Assembly: GCF_000003605.2 (NCBI RefSeq) | Contig: NW_003105469.1 | Coordinates: forward strand, 1 to 32,286 | DNA: 32,286 bases | From: Saccoglossus kowalevskii | Lineage: Eukaryota > Hemichordata > Enteropneusta > Harrimaniidae | Reading direction: 5' to 3' | Shown: in pieces, positions 1 through 11,280 of the stretch | Position numbering within the stretch: position 1 is the first letter of the stretch | How the letters are laid out: the number at the start of each line of letters is the position of its first letter | Made by a program: the position numbers and the translations under genes | Notes under the pieces: generated by a model | What the model saw: the letters and a program-made list of their open reading frames with translations, nothing else | Database searches by the model: none | What the model was told of the DNA's origin: nothing

Positions 1-3000
1 TCATCAGACGACAGCTATGTCAGTGGTGTAGTAATGACAACAGCTATGCCACGTAGTGTAGTAATGACGACAGCTGTGTCAGTAGTGTAGTAATGACGAC
101 AGCTACGTCAGTAGTTTAGTAATGACGACAGCTATGTCAGTAGTGTAGTAATGACGACAGCTATGCCAGTAGTGTAGTAATGACAACAGCTATTTCAGTA
201 GTGTAGTAATGACAACAGCTATGTCAGTAGTGTAGTAATGACGACAGCTATGTCAGTAGTGTAGTAATGACGACAGCTATGTCAGTAGAGTAGTTATGAC
301 GACAGCTATGTCAGTGGAGTAGTAATGACGACAGCTATGCCAATGGTGTAGTAATGACGACAGCTATGTCAGTGGTGTAGTAATGACAACAGCTATGCTA
401 GTAGTGTAGTAATGACGACAGCTATGCCAGTAGTGTAATAATGACAACAGCTATGCCAATAGTGTAGTAATGACAACAGCTATTTCAGTGGTGTACTAAT
501 GACAACAGCTATTCCAGTAGTGTAGTAATGACGACAGCTATGTCAGTAGTGTAGTAATGACGACAGCTATGTCAGTAGTGTAGTAATGACGACAGCTATG
601 TCAGTAGTGTAGTAATGACAACAGCTATGTCAGTAGTGTAGTAATGACGACAGCTATGTCAGTAGTGTAGTAATGACGACAGCTATGTCAGTAGAGTAGT
701 AATGACGACAGCTATGTCAGTAGTGTAGTAATGACGACAGCTATGACAATGGTGTAGTATACGACAGCTATGTCAGTGGTGTAGTAATGACCACAGTTAT
801 GCTAGTAGTGTAGTAATGACAAAAGCTATGCTAATAGTGTAGTAATGACAACACCTATTCAGTAGTGTACTAATGACAACAGCTATGCGAGTAGTGTAGT
901 AATGACGACCGCTATGCCAGTAGTGTAGTAATGACGACAGTTATGTCAGTGGTGTAGTAATGACGACAGCTATGCCAGTGGTGTAGTAATGACGACAGCT
1001 ACGTCAGTAGTGTAGTAATGACGACAGCTATGTCAGTAGTGTAGTAATGATGACAGCTATGTCAGTAGTGTAGTAGTGACGACAGCTATGTCAGTAGTGT
1101 AGTAATGACGACAGCTATGTCAGTAGAGTAGTAATGACGACAGCTATGTCAGTAGTGTAGTAATGACAACAGCTATTTCAGTAGTGTAGTAATGACAACA
1201 GCTATGTCAGTAGTGTAGTAATGACGACAGCTATGTCAGTAGTGTAGTAATGACGAGAGCTATGTCAGTAGAGTAGTTATGACGACAGCTATGTCAGTGG
1301 AGGAGTAACGACGACAGCTATGACAATGGTGTAGTAATAACGACAGCTATGTCAGTGGTGTAGTAATGACAACAGTTATGCTAGTAGTGTAGTAATGACA
1401 AAAGCTATGCTAATAGTGTAGTAATGACAACACCTATTCAGTAGTGTACTAATGACAACAGCTATGCGAGTAGTGTAGTAATGACGACCGCTATGCCAGT
1501 AGTGTAGTAATGACGACAGTTATGTCAGTGGTGTAGTAATGACGACAGCTATGCCAGTGGTGTAGTAATGACGACAGCCATGTCAGTAGTGTAGTAATTA
1601 CAAAAGCTATTTCAGTAGTGTAGTAATGACAACAGCTATGTCAGTAGTGTAGTAATGACGACAGCTATGTCAGTAGTGTAGTAATGACGAGAGCTATGTC
1701 AGTAGAGTAGTTATGACGACAGCTATGTCAGTGGAGGAGTAACGACGACAGCTATGACAATGGTGTAGTAATAACGACAGCTATGTCAGTGGTGTAGTAA
1801 TGACAACAGTTATGCTAGTAGTGTAGTAATGACAAAAGCTATGCTAATAGTGTAGTAATGACAACACCTATTCAGTAGTGTACTAATGACAACAGCTATG
1901 CGAGTAGTGTAGTAATGACGACCGCTATGCCAGTAGTGTAGTAATGACGACAGTTATGTCAGTGGTGTAGTAATGACGACAGCTATGCCAGTGGTGTAGT
2001 AATGACGACAGCCATGTCAGTAGTGTAGTAATTACAAAAGCTATGCTAGTAGTGTAGTAATGACAAAAGCTATGCTAATAGTGTAGTAATGACAACAGCT
2101 ATTTCAGTAGTGTACTAATGACAACAGCTATGCGAGTAGTGTAGTAATGACGACAGCTATGTCAGTAGTGTAGTAATGACAACAGCTATGTCAGTAGTGT
2201 AGTAATGACGACAGCCATGCCAGTAGTGTAGTAATGACGACAGCTATGTCAGTAGTGTGGTAATGACGACAGCTATGTCAGTAATGTAGTAAAGACGACA
2301 GCTATGTCAGTAGTGAAGTAATGACGACAGCTACGTCAGTAGTGTAGTAATGACGACAGCTATGTCAGTAGTGTAGTAATGACGACAGATATGCCAGTAG
2401 TGTAGTAGTGACGACAGCTATGTCAGTGGTGTAGTAGTGACGAAAGCTATGTCAGTGGTGTAGTAATGACGACAGCTATGACAATGGTGTAGTAATAACG
2501 ACAGCTATGTCAGTGGTGTAGTAATGACAACAGTTATGCTAGTAGTGTAGTAATGACAAAAGCTATGCTAATAATGTAGTAATGACAACACCTATTCAGT
2601 AGTGTACTAATGACAACAGCTATGCGAGTAGTGTAGTAATGACGACCGCTATGCCAGTAGTGTAGTAATGACGACAGTTATGTCAGTGGTGTAGTATTGA
2701 CGACAGCTATGCCAGTGGTGTAGTAATGACGACAGCTACGTCAGTAGTGTAGTAATGACGACAGCTATGTCAGTAGTGTAGTAATGACGACAGCTATGTC
2801 AGTAGTGTAGTAGTGACGACAGCTATGTCAGTGGTGTAGTAATGACGACAGCTATGTCAGTAGTGTAGTAATGACGACAGCTATGTCAATAGAGTAGTAA
2901 TGACGACAGCTATGTCAGTAGTGTAGTAATGACAACAGCTATTTCAGTAGTGTAGTAATGACAACAGCTATGTCAGTAGTGTAGTAATGACGACAGCTAT

Positions 3001-3950
3001 GTCAGTAGTGTAGTAATGACGAGAGCTATGTCAGTAGAGTAGTTATGACGACAGCTATGTCAGTGGATGAGTAATGACGACAGCTATGACAATGGTGTAG
3101 TAATAACGACAGCTATGTCAGTGGTGTAGTAATGACAACAGTTATGCTAGTAGTGTAGTAATGACAAAAGCTATGCTAATAGTGTAGTAATGACAACACC
3201 TATTCAGTAGTGTAGTAATGACAACAGCTATGCGAGTAGTGTAGTAATGACGACCGCTATGCCAGTAGTGTAGTAATGACGACAGCTATGTCAGTAGTGT
3301 GGTAATGACGACAGCTATGTCAGTAATGTAGTAAAGACGACAGCTATGTCAGTAGTGAAGTAATGACGACAGCTACGTCAGTAGTGTAGTAATGACGACA
3401 GCTATGTCAGTAGTGTAGTAATGACGACAGATATGCCAGTAGTGTAGTAGTGACGACAGCTATGTCAGTGGTGTAGTAGTGACGACAGCTATGTCAGTGG
3501 TGTAGTAATGACGACAGCTATGACAATGGTGTAGTAATAACGACAGCTATGTCAGTGGTGTAGTAATGACAACAGTTATGCTAGTAGTGTAGTAATGACA
3601 AAAGCTATGCTAATAGTGTAGTAATGACAACACCTATTCAGTAGTGTACTAATGACAACAGCTATGCGAGTAGTGTAGTAATGACGACCGCTATGCCAGT
3701 AGTGTAGTAATGACGACATTTATGTCAGTGGTGTAGTAATGACGACAGCTATGCCAGTGGTGTAGTAATGACGACAGCTACGTCAGTAGTGTAGTAATGA
3801 CGACAGCTATGTCAGTAGTGTAGTAATGACGACAGCTATGTCAGTAGTGTAGTAGTGACGACAGTTATGTCAGTGGTGTAGTAATGACGACAGCTATGTC
3901 AGTAGTGTAGTAATGACGACAGCCATGTCAGTAGTGTAGTAATGACGACA
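1..3950. repeat. Satellite sub-domain A1 (family A units)
   Basis: Family A units dominate: CACCTATTCAG (28 bp) at 852, 1431, 1865, 2589, 3197 and 3631, each followed by GTGTACTAATG or GTGTAGTAATG and then CTATGCGAG and CGACCGCTATGCC. The intervals between these markers are 579, 434, 724, 608 and 434 bp. Each is a whole number of 29-bp units minus one, the missing base being the deletion in the 28-bp unit itself. The domain is therefore an irregular higher-order repeat with blocks of 15, 20, 21 and 25 units rather than one fixed period. From about 2281 it also carries the GTAATGTAGTAAAGACG variant. The right boundary is approximate. Confidence 0.8.
1607..3140. repeat. Long duplicated block, left copy (partner 12736 to about 14300)
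   Basis: Markers align with a constant offset of 11129 bp: CTATTTCAG 1607/12736, GTGGAGGAG 1731/12860, CACCTATTC 1865/12994, AATTACAAAAG 2030/13159, GTAATGTAGTAAAG 2281/13410 and CACCTATTC 2589/13718. By 3197/14355 the offset has grown by exactly one unit (29 bp). At least one substitution separates the copies (GACGAAAGC near 2443 against GACGACAGC). On the left the similarity stops at about 1600-1607, where a chimeric unit joins the AATTACAAAAG variant directly to CTATTTCAG. This is a segmental duplication of about 1.5 kb inside the array. Confidence 0.85.
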
Positions 3951-5400
3951 GCTGTCAGTGGTGTAGTAATGACGACAGCTATGTCAGTGGTGTAGTAGTG
4001 ACGACAGCTATGCCAGTAGTGTAGTAGTGATGACAGCTATGTCAGTAGTGAAGTAATGACGACAGCTATGTCAGTAGTGTAGTAATGACGACAGCTATGT
4101 CAGTAGTGTAGTATCGACGACAGCTATGTCAGTAGTGTAGTAATGACGATAGCTATGTCAGTAAGTGTAGTTATGACGACAGCTATGTCAGAAGTGTAGT
4201 AATGACGACAGCTATGTCAGTAGTGTAGTATCGACGACAGCTATGTCAATAGTGTAGTAATGACGACAGCTATGCCAGTAGTGTAGTAATGACGACTGCT
4301 ATGCCAGTAGTGTAGTAATAACGACAGCTATGTCAGTAGTGTAGTAATGACGACAGCTATGTCAGTAAGTATAGTAATGACGACAGCTATGGCAGTAGTG
4401 TAGTAATGACGACAGCTCGTCCAGTAGTGTAGTAATGACACCAGCTATGTCAGTAAGTATAGTAATGACGACAGCTATGTCAGTAAAGTAGTATCGACGA
4501 CAGCTATATCAGTAGTGTAGTAATGACGATAGCTATGTCAGTAAGTGTAGAAATGACGACAGCTATGTCAGTAGTGTAGTAATGACGTCAGGTATGTCAG
4601 TAGTGTAGTATCGACGACAGCTATGTCAGTAGTGTAGTAATGACGACAGCTATCTCAGTAGTGTAGTAATGACGACAGCTATGCCAGTAGTGTAGTAATA
4701 ACGACAGCTACGTCAGTAGTGTGGTAATGACAACAGCTTCGTCAGTAAGTATAGTAATGACGACAGCTATGTCAGTAGAGTAGTATCGACGACAGCTATA
4801 TCAGTAGTGTAGTAACGACGACAGCTATGTCAGTGGTGTAGTAGTGACGACAGCTATGCCAGTAGTGTAGTAGTGATGACAGCTATGTCAGTAGTGAAGT
4901 AATGACGACAGCTATGTCAGTAGTGTAGTAATGACGACAGCTATGTCAGTAGTGTAGTATCGACGACAGCTATGTCAGTAGTGTAGTAATGACGATAGCT
5001 ATGTCAGTAAGTGTAGTTATGACGACAGCTATGTCAGTAAGTATAGTAATGACGACAGCTATGTCAGTAGTGTATTATCGACGACAGCTATGTCAGTAGT
5101 GTAGCATCGACGACAGCTATGTCAGTAGGATAGTAATGACGACAGCTATGTCAGTAGTGTATTATCGACGACAGCTATGTCAGTAGTGTAGTATCGACGA
5201 CAGCTATGTCAGTAGGGTAGTAATGACGATAGCGATGTCAGTGGTGTAGTAATGACGACAGCTATGTCAGTAGTGTAGTAGTGACGACAGCTATGCCAGT
5301 GGTGTAGTAATGACGAGAGGTATGTCAGTGGTGTAGTAGTGACAACAGCTATGCCAGTAGTGTAGTATTGACAACAGCTATGTCAGTAGTGTAGTAGTGA
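3950..5400. repeat. Satellite sub-domain B1 (family B units)
   Basis: The unit type changes here. Family B markers appear: GTATCGACG (first at 4111), GTCAGTAAGTGTAG/GTATAG 30-bp units and GTAGTAGTGATGACAGC. An internal duplication with an offset of 846 bp joins about 3983-4190 to about 4829-5036, shown by the GATGAC variant at 4021/4867, GTATCG at 4111/4957 and GTAAG at 4161/5007. The segment about 4370-4620 is related to about 28680-28940 (offset about 24310), including the rare CAGCTCG unit (4411/28721) and the only TGACGTCA palindromes I noticed (4583/28894). Confidence 0.75.
4583..4590. promoter_or_regulatory. Palindromic CRE-type octamer TGACGTCA in a variant unit
   Basis: A G-to-T change turns the usual TGACGACA into the full palindrome TGACGTCA, the consensus site for CREB/ATF bZIP factors. 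The same unit occurs at 28894-28901 within a duplicated block. Factor binding is not shown; the match is to a known consensus only and may be chance drift. Confidence 0.3.
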
Positions 5401-5640
5401 GACAGCTTTTTTTATAGTGTAGTAATGAGGACAGCTATGTCAGTAGTGTAGTAATGACGACAGCCATGCCAGTTGTGTAGTAATGACGACAGCTATTTCA
5501 GTAGTGTGGTAATGATGACAATATGTCAGTAGTGTAGTAATGACGGCAGTTATGTCAGTAGTGAAGTAATGAAGACAGGTAAGTCTGTAGGGTAGTAATG
5601 AAGACAGATATGTCAGTAGTGTAGTAATGACGACAGATAT
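5390..5640. repeat. Degenerate patch of satellite units
   Basis: Units in this patch depart from the consensus much more than their neighbours. One has a T7 run (5407-5413) replacing the ATGTCAG part, another is shortened (GATGACAATATG near 5514), and others have CAGGTAAGTCTGTAGGG near 5576 and GAAGACAG. It separates a B-type stretch from a long A-type stretch. A plausible reading is an old domain boundary that has escaped homogenisation; damaged sequence or assembly error is the alternative. Confidence 0.6.
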
Positions 5641-5835
5641 GCCAGTAGTGTAGTAGTGAAGACAGCTATGTCAGTGGAGTAGTAATGATGACAGCTATGC
5701 CAATGGTGTAGTAATAACGACAGCTATGTCAGTGGTGTAGTAATGACAACAGTTATGGTAGTAGTGTAGTAATGACAAAAGCTATGGTAATAGTGTAGTA
5801 ATGACAACACTTATTTCAGTAGTGTAGTAATGACA

Positions 5836-6701
5836 ACAGCTATGTCAGTAGTGTAGTAATGACGACATCTATGTCAGTAGTATAGTAATGACGACAGCTA
5901 TGTCAGTAGTGTAGTAATGACGACAGCTATGCCAGTGGTGTAGTAATGACGACAGCCATGTCAGTAGTGTAGTAATTACAAAAGCTATGCTAGTAGTGTA
6001 GTAATGACAAAAGCTATGCTAATAGTGTAGTAATGACAACAGCTATTTCAGTAGTGTACTAATGACAACAGCTATGCGAGTAGTGTAGTAATGACGACAG
6101 CTATGTCAGTAGTGTAGTAATGACAACAGCTATGTCAGTAGTGTAATAATGACGACAGCCATGCCAGTAGTGAAGTAATGACGACAGCTATGTCAGTAGT
6201 GTGGTAATGACGACAGCTATGTCAGTAGTGTAGTAATGACGACAGCTATGTCAGTAGTGAAGTAATGACGACAGCTACGTCAGTAGTGTAGTAATGAAGA
6301 CAGCTATGTCAGTAGTGTAGTAATGACGACAGCTATGCCAGTAGTGTAGTAGTGACGACAGCTATGTCAGTGGTGTAGTAGTGACGACAGCTATGTCAGT
6401 GGTGTAGTAATGACGACAGCTATGCCAGTGGTATAGTAATGACGACAGCTATGTCAGTGGTGTAGTAATGACAACAGCTATGCCAGTAGTGTAGTAATGA
6501 CGACAGCTGTGTCAGTAGTGTAGTAATGACGACAGCTACGTCAGTAGTGTAGTAATGACGACAGCTATGTCAGTAGTGTAGTAATGACGACAGATATGCC
6601 AGTAGTGTAGTAGTGACGACAGCTATGTCAGTAGTGTAGTAGTGACGACAGCTATGTCAGTGGTGTAGTAATGACGACAGCTATGCCAGTGGTATAGTAA
6701 T
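5836..6701. repeat. 866-bp block identical to 30580-31445
   Basis: Aligned at a constant offset of 24744 bp, I read these 866 bases as identical to 30580-31445, through a mixture of some 30 distinguishable unit variants: GACATCT 5864/30608, AATTACAAAAG 5974/30718, GTGTAATAATG 6141/30885, GTGTGGTAATG, GAAGACAG and GCCAGTGGTATAGTAAT 6685/31429. The left edge is a G/A difference at 5835/30579. On the right this copy continues as satellite (GACGAGAGC), while the distal copy breaks into the mobile element. A third relative lies at about 15010-15870 (offset 9039; AATTAC 5974/15013, CTGTGTCAG 6507/15546), with a few differences. Confidence 0.9.
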
Positions 6702-8517
6702 GACGAGAGCTATGTCAGTAGAGTAGTTATGACGACAGCTATGTCAGTGGAGTAGTAATGACGACAGCTATGCCAATGGTGTAGTAATAACGACAGCTAT
6801 GTCAGTGGTGTAGTAATGACAAAAGCTATGCTAATAGTGTAGTAATGACAACACCTATTTCAGTAGTGTACTAATGACAACAGCTATGCGAGTAGTGTAG
6901 TAATGACGACAGCTATGCCAGTAGTGTAGTAATGACGACAGTTATGTCAGTGGTGTAGTAATGACGACAGCTATGCCAATGGTGTAGTAATGACGACAGC
7001 CATGTCAGTAGTGTAGTAATTACAAAAGCTATGCTAGTAGTGTAGTAATGACAAAAGCTATGCTAATAGTGTAGTAATGACGACAGTTATGTCAGTGGTG
7101 TAGTAATGACGACAGCTATGCCAGTGGTGTAGTAATGACGACAGCCATGTCAGTAGTGTAGTAATTACAAAAGCTATGCTAGTAGTGTAGTAATGACAAA
7201 AGCTATGCTAATAGTGTAGTAATGACAACAGCTATTTCAGTAGTGTACTAATGACAACAGCTATGCGAGTAGTGTAGTAATGACGACAGCTATGTCAGTG
7301 GTGTAGTAGTGACGACAGCTATGTCAGTAGTGTAGTAATGACGACAGCTATGCCAGTGGTATAGTAATGACGACAGCTATGTCAGTGGTGTAGTAATGAC
7401 AACAGCTATGCCAGTAGTGTAGTAATGACGACAGCTGTGTCAGTAGTGTAGTAATGACGAGAGCTACGTCAGTAGTGTAGTAATGACGACAGCTATGTCA
7501 GTAGTGTAGTAATGACGACAGATATGCCAGTAGTGTAGTAGTGACGACAGCTATGTCAGTGGTGTAGTAGTGACGACAGCTATGTCAGTGGTGTAGTAAT
7601 GACGACAGCAATGCCAGTGGTATAGTAATGACGACAGCAATGCCAGTAGTGTAGTAATGATAAAAGCTATGCTAGTTGTGTAGTAATGATAAAAGCTATG
7701 CTAGTAGTGTAGTAATGACAAAAGCTATGCTAGTAGTGTAGTAATGACAACAGCTATTTCAGTAGTGTAGTAATGACAACAGCTATGCGAGTAGTGTAGT
7801 AATGACGACAGTTATGTCAGTAGTGTAGTGATGACGATAGCTATGTCAGTGGTGTAGTAATGACGACAGCTATGTCAGTAGTGTAGTAATGACGACAGTT
7901 ATGTCAGTGGTGTAGTAATGACGACAGCTATGCCAGTGGTGTAGTAATGACGACAGCCATGTCAGTAGAGTAGTAATGACGACAGCTATGTCAGTAGTGT
8001 AGTGATGACGACAGCTATGTCAGTAGTGTAGTAATGACGACATCTATGTCAGTAGTGTAGTAATGACGACATCTATGTCAGTAGTGTAGTAATGACGACA
8101 GCTATGCCAGTGGTGTAGTAATGACGACAGCCATGTCAGTAGTGTAGTAATTACAAAAGCTATGTCAGTGGTGTAGTAATGACGACAGCTATGTCATTAG
8201 TGTAGTAATGACGACAGCTTATGTCAGTAGTGTAGTAATGACGACAGCTATGTCAGTGGTGTAGTAATGACGACAGCTATGTCAGTAGTGTAGTGATGAC
8301 GACAGCTATGTCAGTAGTGTCGTAATGACGACATCTATGTCAGTAGTGTAGTAATGACGACAGCTATGTCAGTAGTGTAGTAATGACGACAGCTATGTCA
8401 GTAGTGTAGTAATGACGACAGCTATGTAAGTAGTGTAGTAGTGAGACAGCTATGTCAGTACTGTAGTAATGACGACAGCCATGCCAGTAGTGTAGTAATG
8501 ACGACAGCTATGTCAGT

Positions 8518-8935
8518 AGTGTGGTAATGACGACAGCTATGTCAGTAGTGTAGTAATGACGACAGCTATGTCAGTAGTGTAGTAATGACGACAGCTATGC
8601 CAGTAGTGTAGTAGTGAGACAGCTATGTCAGTAGTGTAGTAATGACGACAGCTATGTCAGTAGTGTAGTAGTGACAACAGCTACGTCAGTAGTGTAGTAA
8701 TGACGACAGCTATGTCAGTAGTGTAGTAATGACGACAGCTATGCCAGTAGTGTAGTAGTGACGACAGCTATGTCAGTGGTGTAGTAATGACGACAGCTAT
8801 GTCAGTAGTGTAGTAATGACGACAGCCATGTCAGTAGTGTAGTAATGACGACAGCTATATCAGTAGAGTAGTAATGACGACAGCTATGTCAGTAGTGTAG
8901 TAATGACAACAGCTATGTCAGTAGTGTAGTAATGA
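8518..8935. repeat. Duplicated block, partner about 29377-29794
   Basis: The unusual unit pair GTGACAACAGCTACG (8671/29530) and CTATATCAGTAGAG (8855/29714) align at the same offset, 20859 bp. The run between them, starting at the GTGTGGTAATG unit, matches unit by unit. The offset is not a multiple of 29, which reflects intervening 28-, 30- and 34-bp units. It shows that the terminal A4 domain was assembled from more than one part of the A2 domain. Confidence 0.8.
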
Positions 8936-9539
8936 CGACAGCTATGTCAGTAGTGTAGTAATGACACATTCTATGTCTGTATTGTATTAATGACGACAGC
9001 TATGTCAGTAGTGTATTAATGACGACAGCCATGCCAGTAATGTATTAATGACGACAGCTATGTCAGTAGTGTGGTAATGACGACAGCTATGTCAGTAGTG
9101 TAGTAATGACGACAGCTATGTCAGTAGTGAAGTAATGACGACAGCTACGTCAGTAGTGTAGTAATGACAACAGCTATGTCAGTAGAGTAGTAATGACGAC
9201 AGATATGCCAGTAGTGTACTAGTGACCACAGCTATGTCAGTGGTGTAATAATGACGACAGCTATGCCAGTGGTATAGTAATGACAACAGCTATGTCAGTG
9301 GTGTAATAATGACAACAGCTATGCCAGTAGTGTAGTAATGACAACAGCTATGCTAGAAGTGTAGTAATGACAAAAGTTATGCTAATAGTGTAGTAATGAC
9401 AACAGCTATTTCAGTAGTGTACTAATGACAACAGCTATGCGAGTAGTGTAGTAATGACGACAGCTATGTCAGTAGTGTAGTAATGACAACAGCTATGCCA
9501 GTGGTGTAGTAATGACGACAGTTATGCCAGTAGTGTAGT

Positions 9540-11280
9540 AGTGACGACAGCTATGTCAGTGGTGTAGTAATGACGACAGCTATGTCAGTAGTGTAGTAAT
9601 GACGACAGCCATGTCAGTAGTGTAGTAATGACGACAGCTATGTCAGTAGAGTAGTAATGACGACAGCTATGTCAGTAGTGTAGTAATGACAACAGCTATT
9701 TCAGTAGTGTAGTAATGACAACAGCTATGTCAGTAGTGTAGTAATGACGACAGCTATGTCAGTAGTGTAGTAATGACGAGAGCTATGTCAGTAGAGTAGT
9801 TATGACGACAGCTATGTCAGTAGAGTAGTAATGACGACAGCTATGTCAGTAGTGTAGTAATGACAACAGCTATTTCAGTAGTGTAGTAATGACAACAGCT
9901 ATGTCAGTAGTGTAGTAATGACGACAGCTATGTCAGTAGTGTAGTAATGACGAGAGCTATGTCAGTAGAGTAGTTATGACGACAGCTATGTCAGTGGAGT
10001 AGTAATGACGACAGCTATGCCAATGGTGTAGTAATAACGACAGCTATGTCAGTGGTGTAGTAATGACAACAGTTATGCTAGTAGTGTAGTAATGACAAAA
10101 GCTATGCTAGTAGTGTAATAATGAGAAAAGCTATGCTAATAGTGTAGTAATGACAACAGCTATTTCAGTGGTGTACTAATGACAACAGCTATTCGAGTAG
10201 TGTAGTAATGACGACAGCTATGTCAGTAGTGTAGTAATGACAACAGCTATGTCAGTAGTGTAGTAATGACGACAGCCATGCCAGTAGTGTAGTAATGACG
10301 ACAGCTATGTCAGTAGTGTGGTAATGACGACAGCTATGTCAGTAGTGTAGTAATGACGACAGCTATGTCAGTAGTGTAGTGATGACGATAGCTATGTCAG
10401 TGGTGTAGTAATGACGACAGCTAAGTCAGTAGTGTAGTAATGACGACAGCTATGTCAGTAGTGTAGTAATGACGACAGCTATGTCAGTAGTGTAGTAATG
10501 ACGACAGCTATGTCAGTAGTGTAGTGATGACGACAGCTATGTCAGTGGTGTAGTAATGACGACAGCTATGTCAGTGGTGTAGTAATGACGACAGCTATGT
10601 CAGTAGTGTAGTAATGACGACAGCTATGCCAGTAGTGTAGTAATGACGACAGCTATGTCAATAGTGTAGTAATGACGACATCTATGTCAGTAGTGTAGTA
10701 ATGACGACAGCTATGTCAGTAGTGTAGTAATGACGACAGCTATGTCAGTAGTGTAGTAATGACGACAGCTATGTCAGTGGTGTAGTAGTGAGACAGCTAT
10801 GTCAGTACTGTAGTAATGACGACAGCTATGTCAGTAGTGTAGTAATGACGACAGCTATGTCAGTAGTGTAGTAATGACGACAGCTATGTCAGTAGTGTAG
10901 TAGTGAGACAGCTATGTCAGTACTGTAGTAATGACCACAGCTATGTCAGTAGTGTAGTAATGACGACAGCCATGCCAGTAGTGTAGTAATGACGATAGCT
11001 ATGTCAGTAGTGTGGTAATGACGACAGCTATGTCAGTAGTGTAGTAATGACAACAGCTATGTCAGTATTGTAGTAATGACGACAGCTATGCCAGTAGTGT
11101 AGTAATGACGACAGCTATGTCAGTAGTGTAGTAGTGAGACAGCTATGTCAGTAGTGTAGTAATGACGACAGCTATGTCAGTAGTGTAGTAGTGACGACAG
11201 CTACGTCAGTAGTGTAGTAATGACGACAGTTATGTCAGTAGTGTAGTAATGACGACAGCTATGCCAGTAGTGTAGTAGTG
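9540..11280. repeat. First copy of a tandem 1.7-kb higher-order duplication
   Basis: A block starting with GTGACGACAGCTATGTCAG, followed two units later by CAGCCATGTCAG (GACAGCC at 9604), is repeated from about 11280 (GACAGCC at 11341). Rare markers then align at an offset of 1708 bp: GTAATAATGAG 10115/11823, CTAAGTCAG 10421/12129 and GTCAATAG 10657/12365. Between the first marker and these the offset changes from 1737 to 1708, so the second copy lacks exactly one unit. This is a direct tandem duplication of about 59 units, larger than the ordinary unit-level amplification. Confidence 0.88.

Noticed and set aside
1020-1080. C/D-box snoRNA-like motifs (TGATGA in variant units)
   Set aside because: Some units read GTAATGATGACAG, resembling a C box, but no properly spaced CTGA D box or terminal stem accompanies it. 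It is a single-base variant of TGACGAC.
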